Origin: Cyanobacteria bacterium UBA1221 | GTDB taxonomy: Bacteria; Cyanobacteriota; Vampirovibrionia; Gastranaerophilales; Gastranaerophilaceae | Assembly (NCBI GenBank): GCA_002309425.1 | Contig: DBXD01000046.1 | Coordinates: forward strand, 3,601-55,130 | DNA: 51,530 nucleotides | Direction of reading: 5' to 3' | Part shown: positions 1 through 7,762 of the stretch, one piece after another | How positions within the stretch are numbered: position 1 is the stretch's first letter | How the letters are laid out: each line of letters starts with the position of its first letter | Program-made: the position numbers and the translations under genes | Notes under the pieces: generated by a model | Databases searched by the model: none | Told to the model about the DNA's origin: nothing | The model's input: the letters and a program-made list of their open reading frames with translations, nothing else

Positions 1-81
1 TTTGCGAAATGGAATGACATTGAAGTCGGTGATATAATTGAAGTTTCAACTACGGAAGAAGTTGAACGCAACAGCTTATAA
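1..81 (+). CDS. infB: Translation initiation factor IF-2, C-terminal end (partial)
   Basis: Only the last 26 codons and the stop are in the window; frame 1 reads FAKWNDIEVGDIIEVSTTEE and ends with TAA. The pattern W/F-ND-I-x-VGD-I-IE is the usual end of bacterial IF-2 domain IV, which binds the formylmethionyl end of initiator tRNA. The start lies upstream of base 1. rbfA begins 17 bp downstream on the same strand, and infB-rbfA-truB is a very common bacterial gene order, which strongly supports this call despite the short fragment. Confidence 0.85.
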   Translation, partial: FAKWNDIEVGDIIEVSTTEEVERNSL

Positions 82-98
82 CTGCTGAGGAAATCAAG

Positions 99-443
99 AT
101 GACATTAAGAAATGAACGTGTAAGAAAAGAATTAATGAGGGATATATCAGAAATTTTGCGAAAAGAAATTCGCGGACTTGCAGGTGTAGTTTCTATCGTT
201 GATATCGAAGTTTCTCATGACAATTCTTTTGCAAAAGTTATATATAGTGTTCTCGGTTCTGAAGAACAAATAGAAAAAACTAAGGAAATTATAGAAAAGA
301 GTACCCCGAAAATCAGATATGAAGTTGGTAAGCAGATCCGTTTAAGACTGACACCGGAATTAAAATTCGTATATACGGATTCGCTTGAAAAGGGCTCAAG
401 AGTTAGTGAACTTATAAATAAAATTTCAAGAGGGGAAATATAA
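99..443 (+). CDS. rbfA: Ribosome-binding factor A
   Basis: The protein is 114 residues, normal for RbfA, a KH-fold factor needed for late 30S maturation and 16S rRNA 5'-end processing. It starts with the family's basic N-terminus (RNERVRKELMRDISEILRKE). It then shows the typical VDIEVSHDNSFAKVIYSVLG strand region and the C-terminal RLRLTPELKFVYTDSLEKG signature, which resembles the common LRxxPELxFxxDxS pattern. A GAGGAA ribosome-binding site sits just before the ATG. It lies between infB and truB, and all three are probably co-transcribed. I see nothing odd about it. Confidence 0.95.
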   Translation: MTLRNERVRKELMRDISEILRKEIRGLAGVVSIVDIEVSHDNSFAKVIYSVLGSEEQIEKTKEIIEKSTPKIRYEVGKQIRLRLTPELKFVYTDSLEKGSRVSELINKISRGEI

Positions 444-449
444 TCCGTT

Positions 450-1367
450 ATGTTCGGAGTTATAAATATTTATAAGCCTAAGGGCCTTACTTCTCACGAT
501 GTTGTCGGGATTGTACGTAAAATTCTTGGTATAAAACAAGTCGGACATACCGGAACTCTTGATCCGTTTGCTGAGGGCGTATTGCCAATATGTGTGGGGA
601 AAGCAACAAGGCTTATAGAATATTTTGATGATGATAAAGAGTACCTCGCAACCGTAAAATTCGGAGCGGCGACTTCTACTTATGATATTGAAGGTGAAAT
701 AACCAATACCTCTCAAAAATTGGTAACTCAGGAAGAAATCCTAAAAGAACTTGATAAATTTAAAGGCAAAATACAACAATATCCTCCGATGTATTCCGCA
801 ATAAAAATAAAAGGGAAAAAATTGTATGAGTACGCAAGAAAAGGGGAAACCGTTGAAGTTGAGCCAAGAGAGGTAACAATATATGAATCTGATTTAGTTT
901 CTTTTGATTATAATTCTCAAGTTGCGGTTATAAGAATTAAATGTTCAAAAGGAACTTATATCCGTTCTATTGCAAATGATCTTGGCGAAAACCTTGGCTG
1001 CTTCGCTCATTTGATAAAGTTAGAAAGGATATTGGCAGGAAAATTCGCCGTTGAAAATTCCGTAAATTTACCTGTTGAATTTTTAACCGAGAAATCTGAG
1101 GATAAGTTTGTAAAATATGATATATGCGATAATGCTAAAAATATATTGGAAAATAATATTCAAAATCCAATCGCAGGTATATCTTTGCCGGTAACAGATA
1201 TTAACGAAGCAGAATACAAACGAATTATTAACGGGAATCCCATTACAAAATGTTCTGATAAATTAAAAAGTGGTGATTTTTTAATTTTGATTTATAATAA
1301 TTGTATAGTTGCCGTCGGGCAATACGAAAGAAATGAGATTAAGGTTAAAAAGGTGTTTGTGCAATGA
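450..1367 (+). CDS. truB: tRNA pseudouridine(55) synthase TruB
   Basis: This 305-residue protein is TruB, which converts U55 in the T-loop of tRNAs to pseudouridine. The N-terminus carries INIYKPKGLTSHDVV and the GHTGTLDPFAEGVLPICVGKATRL motif. The catalytic aspartate is about residue 38 in GTLDP. The KxYxATVKFGAATSTYDIEGE segment and the SKGTYIRSIANDLG motif near residue 175 follow in the usual order. A C-terminal PUA-like region of about 70 residues is present but diverged. The gene starts 6 bp after rbfA and its TGA overlaps the ATG of the next gene (ATGA), so translational coupling is likely. Confidence 0.96.
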   Translation: MFGVINIYKPKGLTSHDVVGIVRKILGIKQVGHTGTLDPFAEGVLPICVGKATRLIEYFDDDKEYLATVKFGAATSTYDIEGEITNTSQKLVTQEEILKELDKFKGKIQQYPPMYSAIKIKGKKLYEYARKGETVEVEPREVTIYESDLVSFDYNSQVAVIRIKCSKGTYIRSIANDLGENLGCFAHLIKLERILAGKFAVENSVNLPVEFLTEKSEDKFVKYDICDNAKNILENNIQNPIAGISLPVTDINEAEYKRIINGNPITKCSDKLKSGDFLILIYNNCIVAVGQYERNEIKVKKVFVQ

Positions 1368-2224
1368 AAAAGGTATTATTGTTATTAGGTGTAATTGTAT
1401 TATTTGGCGGGGCATGCCATGCGTCTAATCTGGTTGATTTTAAATGCGGCTCAAATCCGTATTCAGAAAGTTTTTCATACAGCAATTTGTTGGGTACAAA
1501 CTTTATTTCAGAGAAAATTGCAAACGCAGTCCTTAAAAAAGCAATTTTAAAGGATTCAAAAGGTAAATACAAAGTTAATCTCCAGTCGTATAACGTAACT
1601 TCCTTAAAGAAAGGCATTTTTAAATCACTTGAAATAGAGGGAACCGATACGGTTACGGATGACATTTATGCTTCAAACGTAAAATTCAAAACCTTGTGCG
1701 ATTATAACTATATTGAAACAGATAACAAAAATAAAACCACAACCTTTAAAGAACCGTTCGGGATGACCTTTGTTATCGGTTTTTCGGCAAATGATTTGAA
1801 TAAGACCATGCAAGGCAAAAAGTATTCTGAAATAATACGAAAAGCAAATAATATAGGAAATTCATCAAAACTTTTTAATATAACAGGTTCTTCCGCCAAA
1901 ATCTCAGAGAATAAATTGTATTATACTATGGAAATAAAAATGCCTCTTTTAAATAAAAAACAGAAGCTTACCATAGAAACAAGTGTAAAAGCAAGAAGCG
2001 GTGAGATTATGCTTTGTGATACAAATTTGGTTACTGAGTCGTTCTCTGTTGATATAAGTAAACTGGACAGAATAATTAATTATCTTAACCCTCTGCAGTT
2101 TTCTATGGAGCTTTTTGAAAATAAAGGGGCAGATGTTAATATACAGGATGTCACAATTAAAAACAATATAATAAATGTTTCCGGATTTGTGACTGTTGAA
2201 AAAGATGTTGTAACAGAACAATAA
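1364..2224 (+). CDS. Secreted LmeA-like (DUF2993) protein
   Basis: This 286-residue protein begins with a signal sequence (KKVLLLLGVIVLFGGACHA). A lipobox-like GGAC could make it a lipoprotein but is not canonical. The mature part has the alternation seen in DUF2993/LmeA-type proteins: a KVNLQSYNVTSLKKGIFKSLEIEG segment, then DIYASNVKFKTLCDYNYIE, then a FVIGFSANDLNKTM helix-like stretch. Related proteins are common in cyanobacteria and actinobacteria and are thought to be envelope lipid-binding beta-rich proteins; the precise role here is unknown. It overlaps the truB stop by 4 bp and is followed 14 bp later by the GerMN gene, so all are probably one transcript. Confidence 0.6.
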   Translation: MKKVLLLLGVIVLFGGACHASNLVDFKCGSNPYSESFSYSNLLGTNFISEKIANAVLKKAILKDSKGKYKVNLQSYNVTSLKKGIFKSLEIEGTDTVTDDIYASNVKFKTLCDYNYIETDNKNKTTTFKEPFGMTFVIGFSANDLNKTMQGKKYSEIIRKANNIGNSSKLFNITGSSAKISENKLYYTMEIKMPLLNKKQKLTIETSVKARSGEIMLCDTNLVTESFSVDISKLDRIINYLNPLQFSMELFENKGADVNIQDVTIKNNIINVSGFVTVEKDVVTEQ

Positions 2225-2238
2225 AAGGGTTATACGTT

Positions 2239-2856
2239 ATGGATAAAAAACAGAAAAATATTCTTTTGGCACTGACCTGCGTGTTAGTTTTTATGCTCTC
2301 TGTGCTTGTAGGTATAAAGGTTATAAGTCCGCTTTTCAACGGTAACCCTGAGCAGCCGGGGGTTGTTATAACAACTCCGCCCGATAACCCAAATCCGGAA
2401 GATGATCCTGAGAAGGAAGAAAAGAAACAAAAAGAATATATTCCGATTGTTTTTATAGGTAAAAACTCCTCAGGTGAAGAAGTTTATAAAGTCGTAAAAC
2501 GTGAATATGACAAGGATGTTGACGGTTCAAAACTCAGACATGCGGTAACTTCGTTAATTCTAGGCCCGAAGCAGACTGAAAGAAATGCAGGAATATATTC
2601 CGAAGTTCCGACAAGTACAACGGTTCTGCATGTTTATGATAACGAGGATAAAGTTATAATTGATTTATCATCAGGCTTTGTCTATGGTGCGGGAACCGAA
2701 AGCGTATATAAAAGGCTGTTCCAGCTCATAAAAACGGTAAACCGTAATACCGACAAACCCGCTTACCTGTACATTGACGGGAAACAGGCAGACGTAATTG
2801 GCGGTGACGGGATAATGATTACCCAGCCGTTGAGTGAGCAATCTATTGGTGAATAA
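2239..2856 (+). CDS. GerMN domain-containing membrane-anchored protein
   Basis: The 205-residue protein has one N-terminal membrane segment (about residues 7-30), then a Pro/Glu/Lys-rich linker. From about residue 65 to the end it has a GerMN-type domain: VYKVVKREYD, LRHAVTSLILGPKQTE, IYSEVPTSTTVLHVYDNEDKVIIDLSSGF and VYKRLFQLIKTVN. In sporulating Firmicutes this domain occurs in GerM, but it is also frequent in cyanobacteria and other non-sporulating bacteria, where it is extracytoplasmic and of uncertain function. Nothing here indicates sporulation. It lies in the truB cluster with short spacing on both sides. Confidence 0.75.
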   Translation: MDKKQKNILLALTCVLVFMLSVLVGIKVISPLFNGNPEQPGVVITTPPDNPNPEDDPEKEEKKQKEYIPIVFIGKNSSGEEVYKVVKREYDKDVDGSKLRHAVTSLILGPKQTERNAGIYSEVPTSTTVLHVYDNEDKVIIDLSSGFVYGAGTESVYKRLFQLIKTVNRNTDKPAYLYIDGKQADVIGGDGIMITQPLSEQSIGE

Positions 2857-2859
2857 ATA

Positions 2860-3126
2860 ATGGAAAAAGACCTGGATTATTACTTAAATCTTAATTGGAC
2901 TCTTATAGAGGGTGAGGATTTGGATTTTGAGGGAAATCCGTATAAGTATATTATGATTGAAGAAATCCCGAGTTTTTGTTTTTGCGCAAAAACTATTGAA
3001 AAAGCGAGAGAAAATTATAAAAAACAGCTAAAACTCACTCTGATGGTGATGCTTGAATCGGGAGAAGAAATTATTGAACCCGGACAAGGAAATTCCGAAC
3101 CGGACTGGGAAAGCCTGTGCCCTTAG
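2860..3126 (+). CDS. Small HicB-like protein
   Basis: This acidic 88-residue protein starts 3 bp after the GerMN stop. The middle reads YIMIEEIPSFCFCAKTIEKARENYKKQLKLTLMVMLESGEEIIEP in overlapping pieces. That follows the HicB antitoxin-fold pattern of a strand, a short turn, then EA-x-x-N-x-x-x-x-L helix and a final I-P/E-P strand. No HicA partner and no DNA-binding domain follow, because the next gene is convergent. It may therefore be a stand-alone HicB-fold protein rather than half of a toxin-antitoxin pair. The family call is by pattern only. Confidence 0.5.
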   Translation: MEKDLDYYLNLNWTLIEGEDLDFEGNPYKYIMIEEIPSFCFCAKTIEKARENYKKQLKLTLMVMLESGEEIIEPGQGNSEPDWESLCP

Positions 3127-3131
3127 GATAA

Positions 3132-4505
3132 TTACATAATAATTTTTGTTATCATATCTTTTCTTAAATTGGGGGCAATTTTTGCCGTTGATTTTTCCGA
3201 ATTTTCATAATTCAGGCAAATGTCGGTTGGAAATACTTCTCTCCAGTTAGTAATATAAAACTTTCCGTTAAGATCAAGAAATCCATCCTCAAATAGTTGT
3301 GCCGCCTCGTTGGGTGTATAATTAGTGTTTTCTAATGTGTTTTTGTATGTATTAGACCGTTTATCGGTAACGAGTTTCGCATTGCGTCCCGCAGCGCTTA
3401 TTCCCGTATCAATATTATTAAATTGATTTTTTAACCAATTCATAAAGAGGTCTGTTTCGTGTTGAGAACCGAATTTTGATTCCGTTTCAAGTCTTTCTTT
3501 AACTTTTGCCTGAATTTCATTCGTTAAAATGTTCAAATCAGAAACTCGGTAGCCTTTTACATTTCTTGTTTTATTATCAAGGGCTCTGATATTAAACTGC
3601 AGCATAGAGCGATCACTTATCATATTGTACTTATTTACCAACGGTGCAAATGTGCATATTACATTGGCAATTCTGTCCGTATATATATTGCGGTATTTTT
3701 TTGCTAATTCAGGGTCCTGTTGTTTTAAAGATAAAGCATATATCGGGTGGAACGGATTTATGGAAATATGAAATTCCATAAAATTGTATTCATTTGTATT
3801 TAAAATTTTTTCTACCAGCGCTTCCATTCTCGCCTGAGTTTTTTTGTCCTGAATGTTCCATCCTGCAGTATCAAACAGAACAATCTTTTCCGTAACATTG
3901 TGGAGCATTTTTGATAAATCCGCATAGTCAAGAATAACGCCCTCGTTATTTTTAAGAGTTATCATAGAACTGTCTGCATCGTGGAATAATGTATTATATT
4001 CAGCCTTAGAATTTTTAAAAATGTTGAATCCAAATCTGTTATTTAGTTCCGTAAATCCGTTACATAAATTTTCAAAATCATTATAACTTATGGCAGATAT
4101 AAAATTCTCCGGTGCTTTTACCGGTGGCGGGACAGCCTCTGCATAACAATGCTTGCATACGTTATTACAACCTCTTTTTGTTATAACTTCCGTCATGTGA
4201 TCTGCTAAAAATAAAATTTGTTTAATGCTTAAACCCTTAAATAAGGGAATCCCGTTTTGAATGCCTTCAAGTTTTTTTGTAGCATATAAGTCTAATATAT
4301 CGTATGATTCACCGAGCTCTTTTTTTCTGTGGTCAAGATAAGTACGGACATCCGGCGGAACATCGGAAGATTTTTGAAATGCCACAGTATCTTTTGGCAG
4401 CGATAAATACCTTGTATCATGTCTTTGGGTATTTGATATGGGCTTGTAGTTATTATATTTTATTTGGGTATTAGCCCAAGCGTTATTTATAAAATTAATT
4501 TTCAT
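3132..4505 (-). CDS. Radical SAM superfamily protein of unknown specificity
   Basis: This 457-residue protein contains RGCNNVCKHCYAEA at about residues 111-124. This is the CxxxCxxC cluster (C113, C117, C120) that binds the SAM-cleaving 4Fe-4S cluster. The N-terminal 60 residues are polar and Asn-rich, with a VAFQK motif, and lack the usual compact start of radical SAM enzymes. Later segments (YADLSKMLHNVTEKIVLFDTAG, FHISINPFHPIYAL, ISDRSMLQFNIRALD) are compatible with a partial TIM barrel. No SPASM-type Cys-rich C-terminus is visible. It stands alone, convergent with the small gene at 2860-3126, so its substrate cannot be read from context. Confidence 0.65.
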   Translation of the reverse strand: MKINFINNAWANTQIKYNNYKPISNTQRHDTRYLSLPKDTVAFQKSSDVPPDVRTYLDHRKKELGESYDILDLYATKKLEGIQNGIPLFKGLSIKQILFLADHMTEVITKRGCNNVCKHCYAEAVPPPVKAPENFISAISYNDFENLCNGFTELNNRFGFNIFKNSKAEYNTLFHDADSSMITLKNNEGVILDYADLSKMLHNVTEKIVLFDTAGWNIQDKKTQARMEALVEKILNTNEYNFMEFHISINPFHPIYALSLKQQDPELAKKYRNIYTDRIANVICTFAPLVNKYNMISDRSMLQFNIRALDNKTRNVKGYRVSDLNILTNEIQAKVKERLETESKFGSQHETDLFMNWLKNQFNNIDTGISAAGRNAKLVTDKRSNTYKNTLENTNYTPNEAAQLFEDGFLDLNGKFYITNWREVFPTDICLNYENSEKSTAKIAPNLRKDMITKIIM

Positions 4506-4657
4506 ATTTTTTTCAAAACCTGTAAAAAAAAATTTTTGCTACTTTTTAATAAGTTAATAAGGGCATAAGTTTTTATATATAGTGTTTTAAATTAACCAAT
4601 TACCCGATACAAACTTAACGTCTAAACGGCTTATCGCCCTAACGTCTTATTGTTGTA

Positions 4658-4686
4658 TTTACTATTTTTAAAATTAGCGGTATAAT
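4658..4686 (+). promoter_or_regulatory. Probable promoter of the bifunctional-nuclease gene
   Basis: TTTACT (4658-4663) and TATAAT (4681-4686) are separated by 17 bp. The -10 is perfect and the -35 matches 4 of 6 sigma70-type positions. The gene's ATG lies 36 bp after the -10. The 217-bp gap upstream separates it from the divergently transcribed radical SAM gene. Confidence 0.5.
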
Positions 4687-4722
4687 GGGAGTAAATAATA
4701 GATTGAAAGGCTTAGTATAATA

Positions 4723-5238
4723 ATGATTGAAATGAAAGTTATGGGTATCGCCCTTGATACCAGAACGGGTTCCCCGATAGTTGTATTACACGATAAAGAA
4801 AACAGACGAGCTCTTCCTATTTGGATTGGTTCTGCGGAGGCAAGTGCAATTATAAGAAAAATAGAGAACCTGAGCGTTTCACGCCCTATGACACACGATT
4901 TAATTATAAGCATAATTGAAAAAACGGGCTATAATTTAGAGAAAATAGAAATTAATGATGTCGAAAAAGATACTTATTATGCGACTTTATATATAAAAGA
5001 TGATAAAGATAACGTTATAGAAATTGATTCACGTCCGTCTGATGCGATTGCGATTGCAATAAGGGTAGATGCTCCGATTTTTGTTACGGCAAACGTAATA
5101 TCCAACGGTTCCGTATCAACGGATTCTGCAAAAGATGAAGAAGAAGCACAGGAATTTAAAAAATTTATACAGGATATAAAACCGTCAGATTTTGAGAAAT
5201 TGTTAAAAGACAATGATCACCACGAGAGTGATCAGTAA
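4723..5238 (+). CDS. Bifunctional nuclease family (BFN, DUF151) protein
   Basis: The 171-residue protein begins MIEMKVMGIALDTRTGSPIVVL and continues DKENRRALPIWIGSAEASAI, the hallmark of the DUF151/BFN family. The segment RPMTHDLIISIIE, followed by YATLYIKDDKDNVIEIDSRPSDAIAIAIR near residues 85-115, is the second conserved block with the SRPSDAIALA-type signature. Family members occur in Thermotoga, actinobacteria, cyanobacteria and plants, and some have nuclease activity; the role in this organism is not known. The last 40 residues are acidic and variable. It is preceded by a probable promoter and appears monocistronic. Confidence 0.88.
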   Translation: MIEMKVMGIALDTRTGSPIVVLHDKENRRALPIWIGSAEASAIIRKIENLSVSRPMTHDLIISIIEKTGYNLEKIEINDVEKDTYYATLYIKDDKDNVIEIDSRPSDAIAIAIRVDAPIFVTANVISNGSVSTDSAKDEEEAQEFKKFIQDIKPSDFEKLLKDNDHHESDQ

Positions 5239-5340
5239 ATGTTAAGAATGTAACGATTTTTTATTAAATTGAAATTCGGACGAATAATTTGACTTTATAT
5301 ATATGAAAGATGAGAGAACAAAATTTAAGAGGTCAAAGAG

Positions 5341-5547
5341 TTGGATTATTCGGTTAAGGCAGTGCAGGCACAACAGTTGTACAAAGTGCCTCCTGTTGTT
5401 TTAGATGAAAAATCAAATAGAAAAAGTGCGCCGCCCCAACAGCAGATGGCAGGAGTAAATCCGTTTACACAAAAGGCATATAATCCGTTGTATCCTTCTG
5501 TGGAAAACAGTCCAACGCTGGGTCGTTCACTTGATTTGCTGAGTTGA
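5341..5547 (+). CDS. Small hypothetical protein (TTG start)
   Basis: A 68-residue reading frame starts at a TTG preceded by an AAGAGG-like ribosome-binding site about 9 bp upstream. No in-frame ATG is available, since the two upstream ATGs are out of frame. The product is Gln/Pro/Ser-rich, with no membrane segment, Cys residues or recognisable domain. It includes NPFTQKAYNPLYPSVENSP, which looks like an extended, disordered peptide. The frame ends 2 bp before the end of the convergent protease gene, which fits tidy gene packing. I consider it probably real but do not recognise it. Confidence 0.5.
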   Translation: MDYSVKAVQAQQLYKVPPVVLDEKSNRKSAPPQQQMAGVNPFTQKAYNPLYPSVENSPTLGRSLDLLS

Positions 5548-5549
5548 GT

Positions 5550-6248
5550 TCATGGCTTTGCTAAACTGTTTCTTGAAACTTTGGCGAGCTGCATGAACTT
5601 TTTGGCATCATTTATGGGTATTGCAAAACCGATACCTATATTTGACATGTTGTTGTCGGGGTTATAAATTGACTGATTAATCCCGATAACTTCGCCTGAG
5701 GAATTAAGAAGCGGCCCGCCGGAACATCCGGGGTTGATTGCCGCATCTGTTTGAATCCTTCCCTTTTTGTAGTCTATTCTGGAAATTATTCCCTGAGTCA
5801 ATGTCCCGTTAAATCCGAAGGGATTCCCTATTGCGAGGACTTTTTGTCCGACTTTTAAGGTTTCGGAATCCCCGAAAGTAATAGTTTTAAGCTGTCTTTT
5901 GGGTGAAATTTTTAACAGTGCCAAATCTCTGTTTTTACCCATTGTAGCAATAACGGAGGCTTCGTAAGTTTGTCCGGAAGATGTTGTTACTTTAACTTTT
6001 TTATACCCGTCAATAACATGAGAACCCGTCAAAATATAACCGTCAGAAGATACAATACATCCTGTGCCGGCAGAAACTCCGTCTTCAATATCTGCTTCTA
6101 TTGAAACTATTGCGGGATTAATTGATTCATATACGGTTATATTTATTTCTTCTTCGGGTACAAGTGTTCCTGCAAATGCTTTATCCCCGGATAATGCCGT
6201 AATACATATACAGACCAGAAATACTATAACCGCGGATTTTTTACTCAT
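5550..6248 (-). CDS. Trypsin-like (S1C/HtrA-type) periplasmic serine protease without PDZ domain
   Basis: I chose the ATG at 6248 over one 12 bp upstream because GGAGG lies 5 bp before it; this gives 232 residues. A signal peptide (residues 1 to about 26, ending DKAFA) is followed by a chymotrypsin-fold domain. The triad is visible: His77 in TGSHVIDG, Asp108 in NRDLALLKI and Ser176 in NPGCSGGPLLN. The nucleophile motif reads GCSGG rather than the usual GNSGG. The chain ends about 50 residues after the serine, so no PDZ domain follows, unlike DegP/HhoA. It is probably a periplasmic quality-control or processing protease. Confidence 0.85.
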   Translation of the reverse strand: MSKKSAVIVFLVCICITALSGDKAFAGTLVPEEEINITVYESINPAIVSIEADIEDGVSAGTGCIVSSDGYILTGSHVIDGYKKVKVTTSSGQTYEASVIATMGKNRDLALLKISPKRQLKTITFGDSETLKVGQKVLAIGNPFGFNGTLTQGIISRIDYKKGRIQTDAAINPGCSGGPLLNSSGEVIGINQSIYNPDNNMSNIGIGFAIPINDAKKFMQLAKVSRNSLAKP

Positions 6249-6328
6249 AATTGCCTCCATATCCTATTTTAATTATTTCATTGTTTAGCATTTTTTCATT
6301 ATTCAGCAATCAGTTTTACGGCTAATTA

Positions 6329-6357
6329 TTGAAAATATTAGAATTTTAATGTATAAT
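6329..6357 (+). promoter_or_regulatory. Promoter of the Ycf23-family gene
   Basis: TTGAAA (6329-6334) and a perfect TATAAT (6352-6357) are 17 bp apart. The downstream gene starts 53 bp after the -10 and has a strong AAGGAG ribosome-binding site. Confidence 0.6.
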
Positions 6358-6410
6358 AATAGCCAAGTTATAAGTATTAAAAATGTTTTATTTTAAAAAA
6401 GGAGAAAGAA

Positions 6411-7169
6411 ATGAGTAGAATCGATTTATTTAAAGAGCATTTATCAGCAAAACGTGCAGTAAAGATTATTGCAGGTATTGATAATTTTGATATTGATAAT
6501 GTAAAAAAAGTTGTTAATGCGGCTCAGGCTTCCGGAGCAAGTGCAATTGACATTTGTGCCGATGAAACAATTATCAGTGAAGTAAGAAGTATGACAGATA
6601 TGCCGATTTTTGTATCATCAATTGTTCCGTCAGAACTTGTACGTGCGGTAGAATTAGGTGCGGATGCTATAGAATTTGGCAACTTTGATGTATTGTACAA
6701 AAAAGGTATTTCCTTCACAAAAGAACAGGTTTTATCGCTTGTTGATGAAACTATCGAAATGTTAGGTTCAGACAGAGTATTTTTCTCTGTAACTATTCCC
6801 GGTGAAATCTCAATAGCAGACCAGATTGATTTGGCAAGAAGCCTTGAAGAAAGAGGAATAGATTTAATCCAGACAGAAGGTCATTTTAGTGCTGACAGTC
6901 AGGCTGACGGAGTCAGAGGTTTGATGGAAAGAGCAGAATTGACTATTTCTAATACTATTGAAATTACAAGAAATGTTGAAATCCCTGTAATGACTGCAAC
7001 AGGAATAAATCCGACAACAGCACCTTTTGCTTTCGCGGCAGGAGCAAGTGCAATCGGCTGCGGTTCTTGCATAAACAAAATGAATTCAGAAATTTCTATG
7101 ATTGCAACAGCAAAACAACTGGTTGAAATTGCAATCAGAAATTCTGAAAAAATTGCTGAACTCGTATAA
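6411..7169 (+). CDS. ycf23: Ycf23/DUF561 family TIM-barrel protein
   Basis: The 252-residue protein reads AVKIIAGIDNFDIDNVKKVVNAA then GASAIDICAD. This matches the start of the Ycf23/DUF561 family (KIISGLxNFD...V..AA..GGAxxxDIA). A beta-alpha repeat follows (MPIFVSSIVPSELVRAVELGADAIEFGNFD, then DLIQTEGHFS, then IPVMTATGINPTTAPFAFAAGASAIGCGSCINKM), consistent with a small-aldolase-like TIM barrel and a phosphate-binding end. The family is characteristic of cyanobacteria and some plastid genomes, where its reaction is unknown. It is monocistronic, with a good promoter and a strong terminator. This gene is a main clue to the organism's affinity. Confidence 0.75.
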   Translation: MSRIDLFKEHLSAKRAVKIIAGIDNFDIDNVKKVVNAAQASGASAIDICADETIISEVRSMTDMPIFVSSIVPSELVRAVELGADAIEFGNFDVLYKKGISFTKEQVLSLVDETIEMLGSDRVFFSVTIPGEISIADQIDLARSLEERGIDLIQTEGHFSADSQADGVRGLMERAELTISNTIEITRNVEIPVMTATGINPTTAPFAFAAGASAIGCGSCINKMNSEISMIATAKQLVEIAIRNSEKIAELV

Positions 7170-7182
7170 TTTTTAAATTCAT

Positions 7183-7216
7183 AAAAAGGCCTCACTTTTT
7201 TAAGTGAGGCCTTTTT
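7183..7216. terminator. Bidirectional hairpin terminator
   Basis: A perfect 15-bp stem (7183-7197 with 7202-7216) encloses a TTTT loop. The stem core is GGCCTCACTT/AAGTGAGGCC and it ends in five A and five T, so it can stop transcription on both strands. It lies between the convergent Ycf23 gene and the Cys-rich small gene. Confidence 0.9.
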
Positions 7217-7220
7217 AGTG

Positions 7221-7517
7221 TTAATTTTCAACAATACAGTATGCCACTATTTTATCCACATTTACATTAAGCCAATCATATTTAAAACAAATATAATCAT
7301 TGCAGGAGCAATCATCCTCGTTGCATGTGCAATAATCATTAAGACGACATACCATGGCTTTTGTCAGAGTCAAAATGTCCTCATGACATTCGTCGCACTT
7401 GCCGTCTTCAAAATAAGCATACCCGTCAATTTTTAAACGGCTTGTAAAAATTACAATTTTTGTAGAGCCGGTTTTTTCGGCTATTTTTCTTATTGCTTTG
7501 CTAATTGGTTTAGTCAT
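7221..7517 (-). CDS. Cysteine-rich small hypothetical protein
   Basis: The start at 7517 is chosen because GGAGG lies just upstream of this ATG; an upstream in-frame start lacks one. The 98-residue product begins MTKPISKAIRKIAEKTGSTK, a basic amphipathic segment. It then has clustered cysteines: KCDECHED, CRLNDYCTCNEDDCSCNDYIC and a final AYC. The CxxC and CxC spacing suggests metal (Zn or Fe-S) binding. There is no signal peptide or membrane segment. I do not recognise a family. It shares a bidirectional terminator with the Ycf23 gene. Confidence 0.6.
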   Translation of the reverse strand: MTKPISKAIRKIAEKTGSTKIVIFTSRLKIDGYAYFEDGKCDECHEDILTLTKAMVCRLNDYCTCNEDDCSCNDYICFKYDWLNVNVDKIVAYCIVEN

Positions 7518-7762
7518 AGTTTTCCTCCTTGTTTTCGATGATAACAAGTTTGTTTTATATTTTTATCGGATAGCTTTTATGTATTTAAGAGTATTTTATC
7601 CTTCATATAAACTATAATATGTACAAATATTCGCCATTGTGTTATTATACATAAGGTATTATCTTTATTTTATTTTGTTCAGGAACTTTTTTTGAATAAA
7701 AACATCTAATAATGTAGCTTGAGCTAAGTTAAAATGAGGATAATCTGGAGGAACAGTTAAGA

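Noticed and set aside
2239..2856. Evidence of sporulation from the GerMN domain
   Set aside because: GerMN domains occur in many non-sporulating bacteria, including cyanobacteria, and no sporulation gene is seen here.
2860..3126. Toxin-antitoxin module
   Set aside because: Only a HicB-like half is visible. No HicA-like small basic protein is adjacent on either strand, so a two-gene module is not supported.
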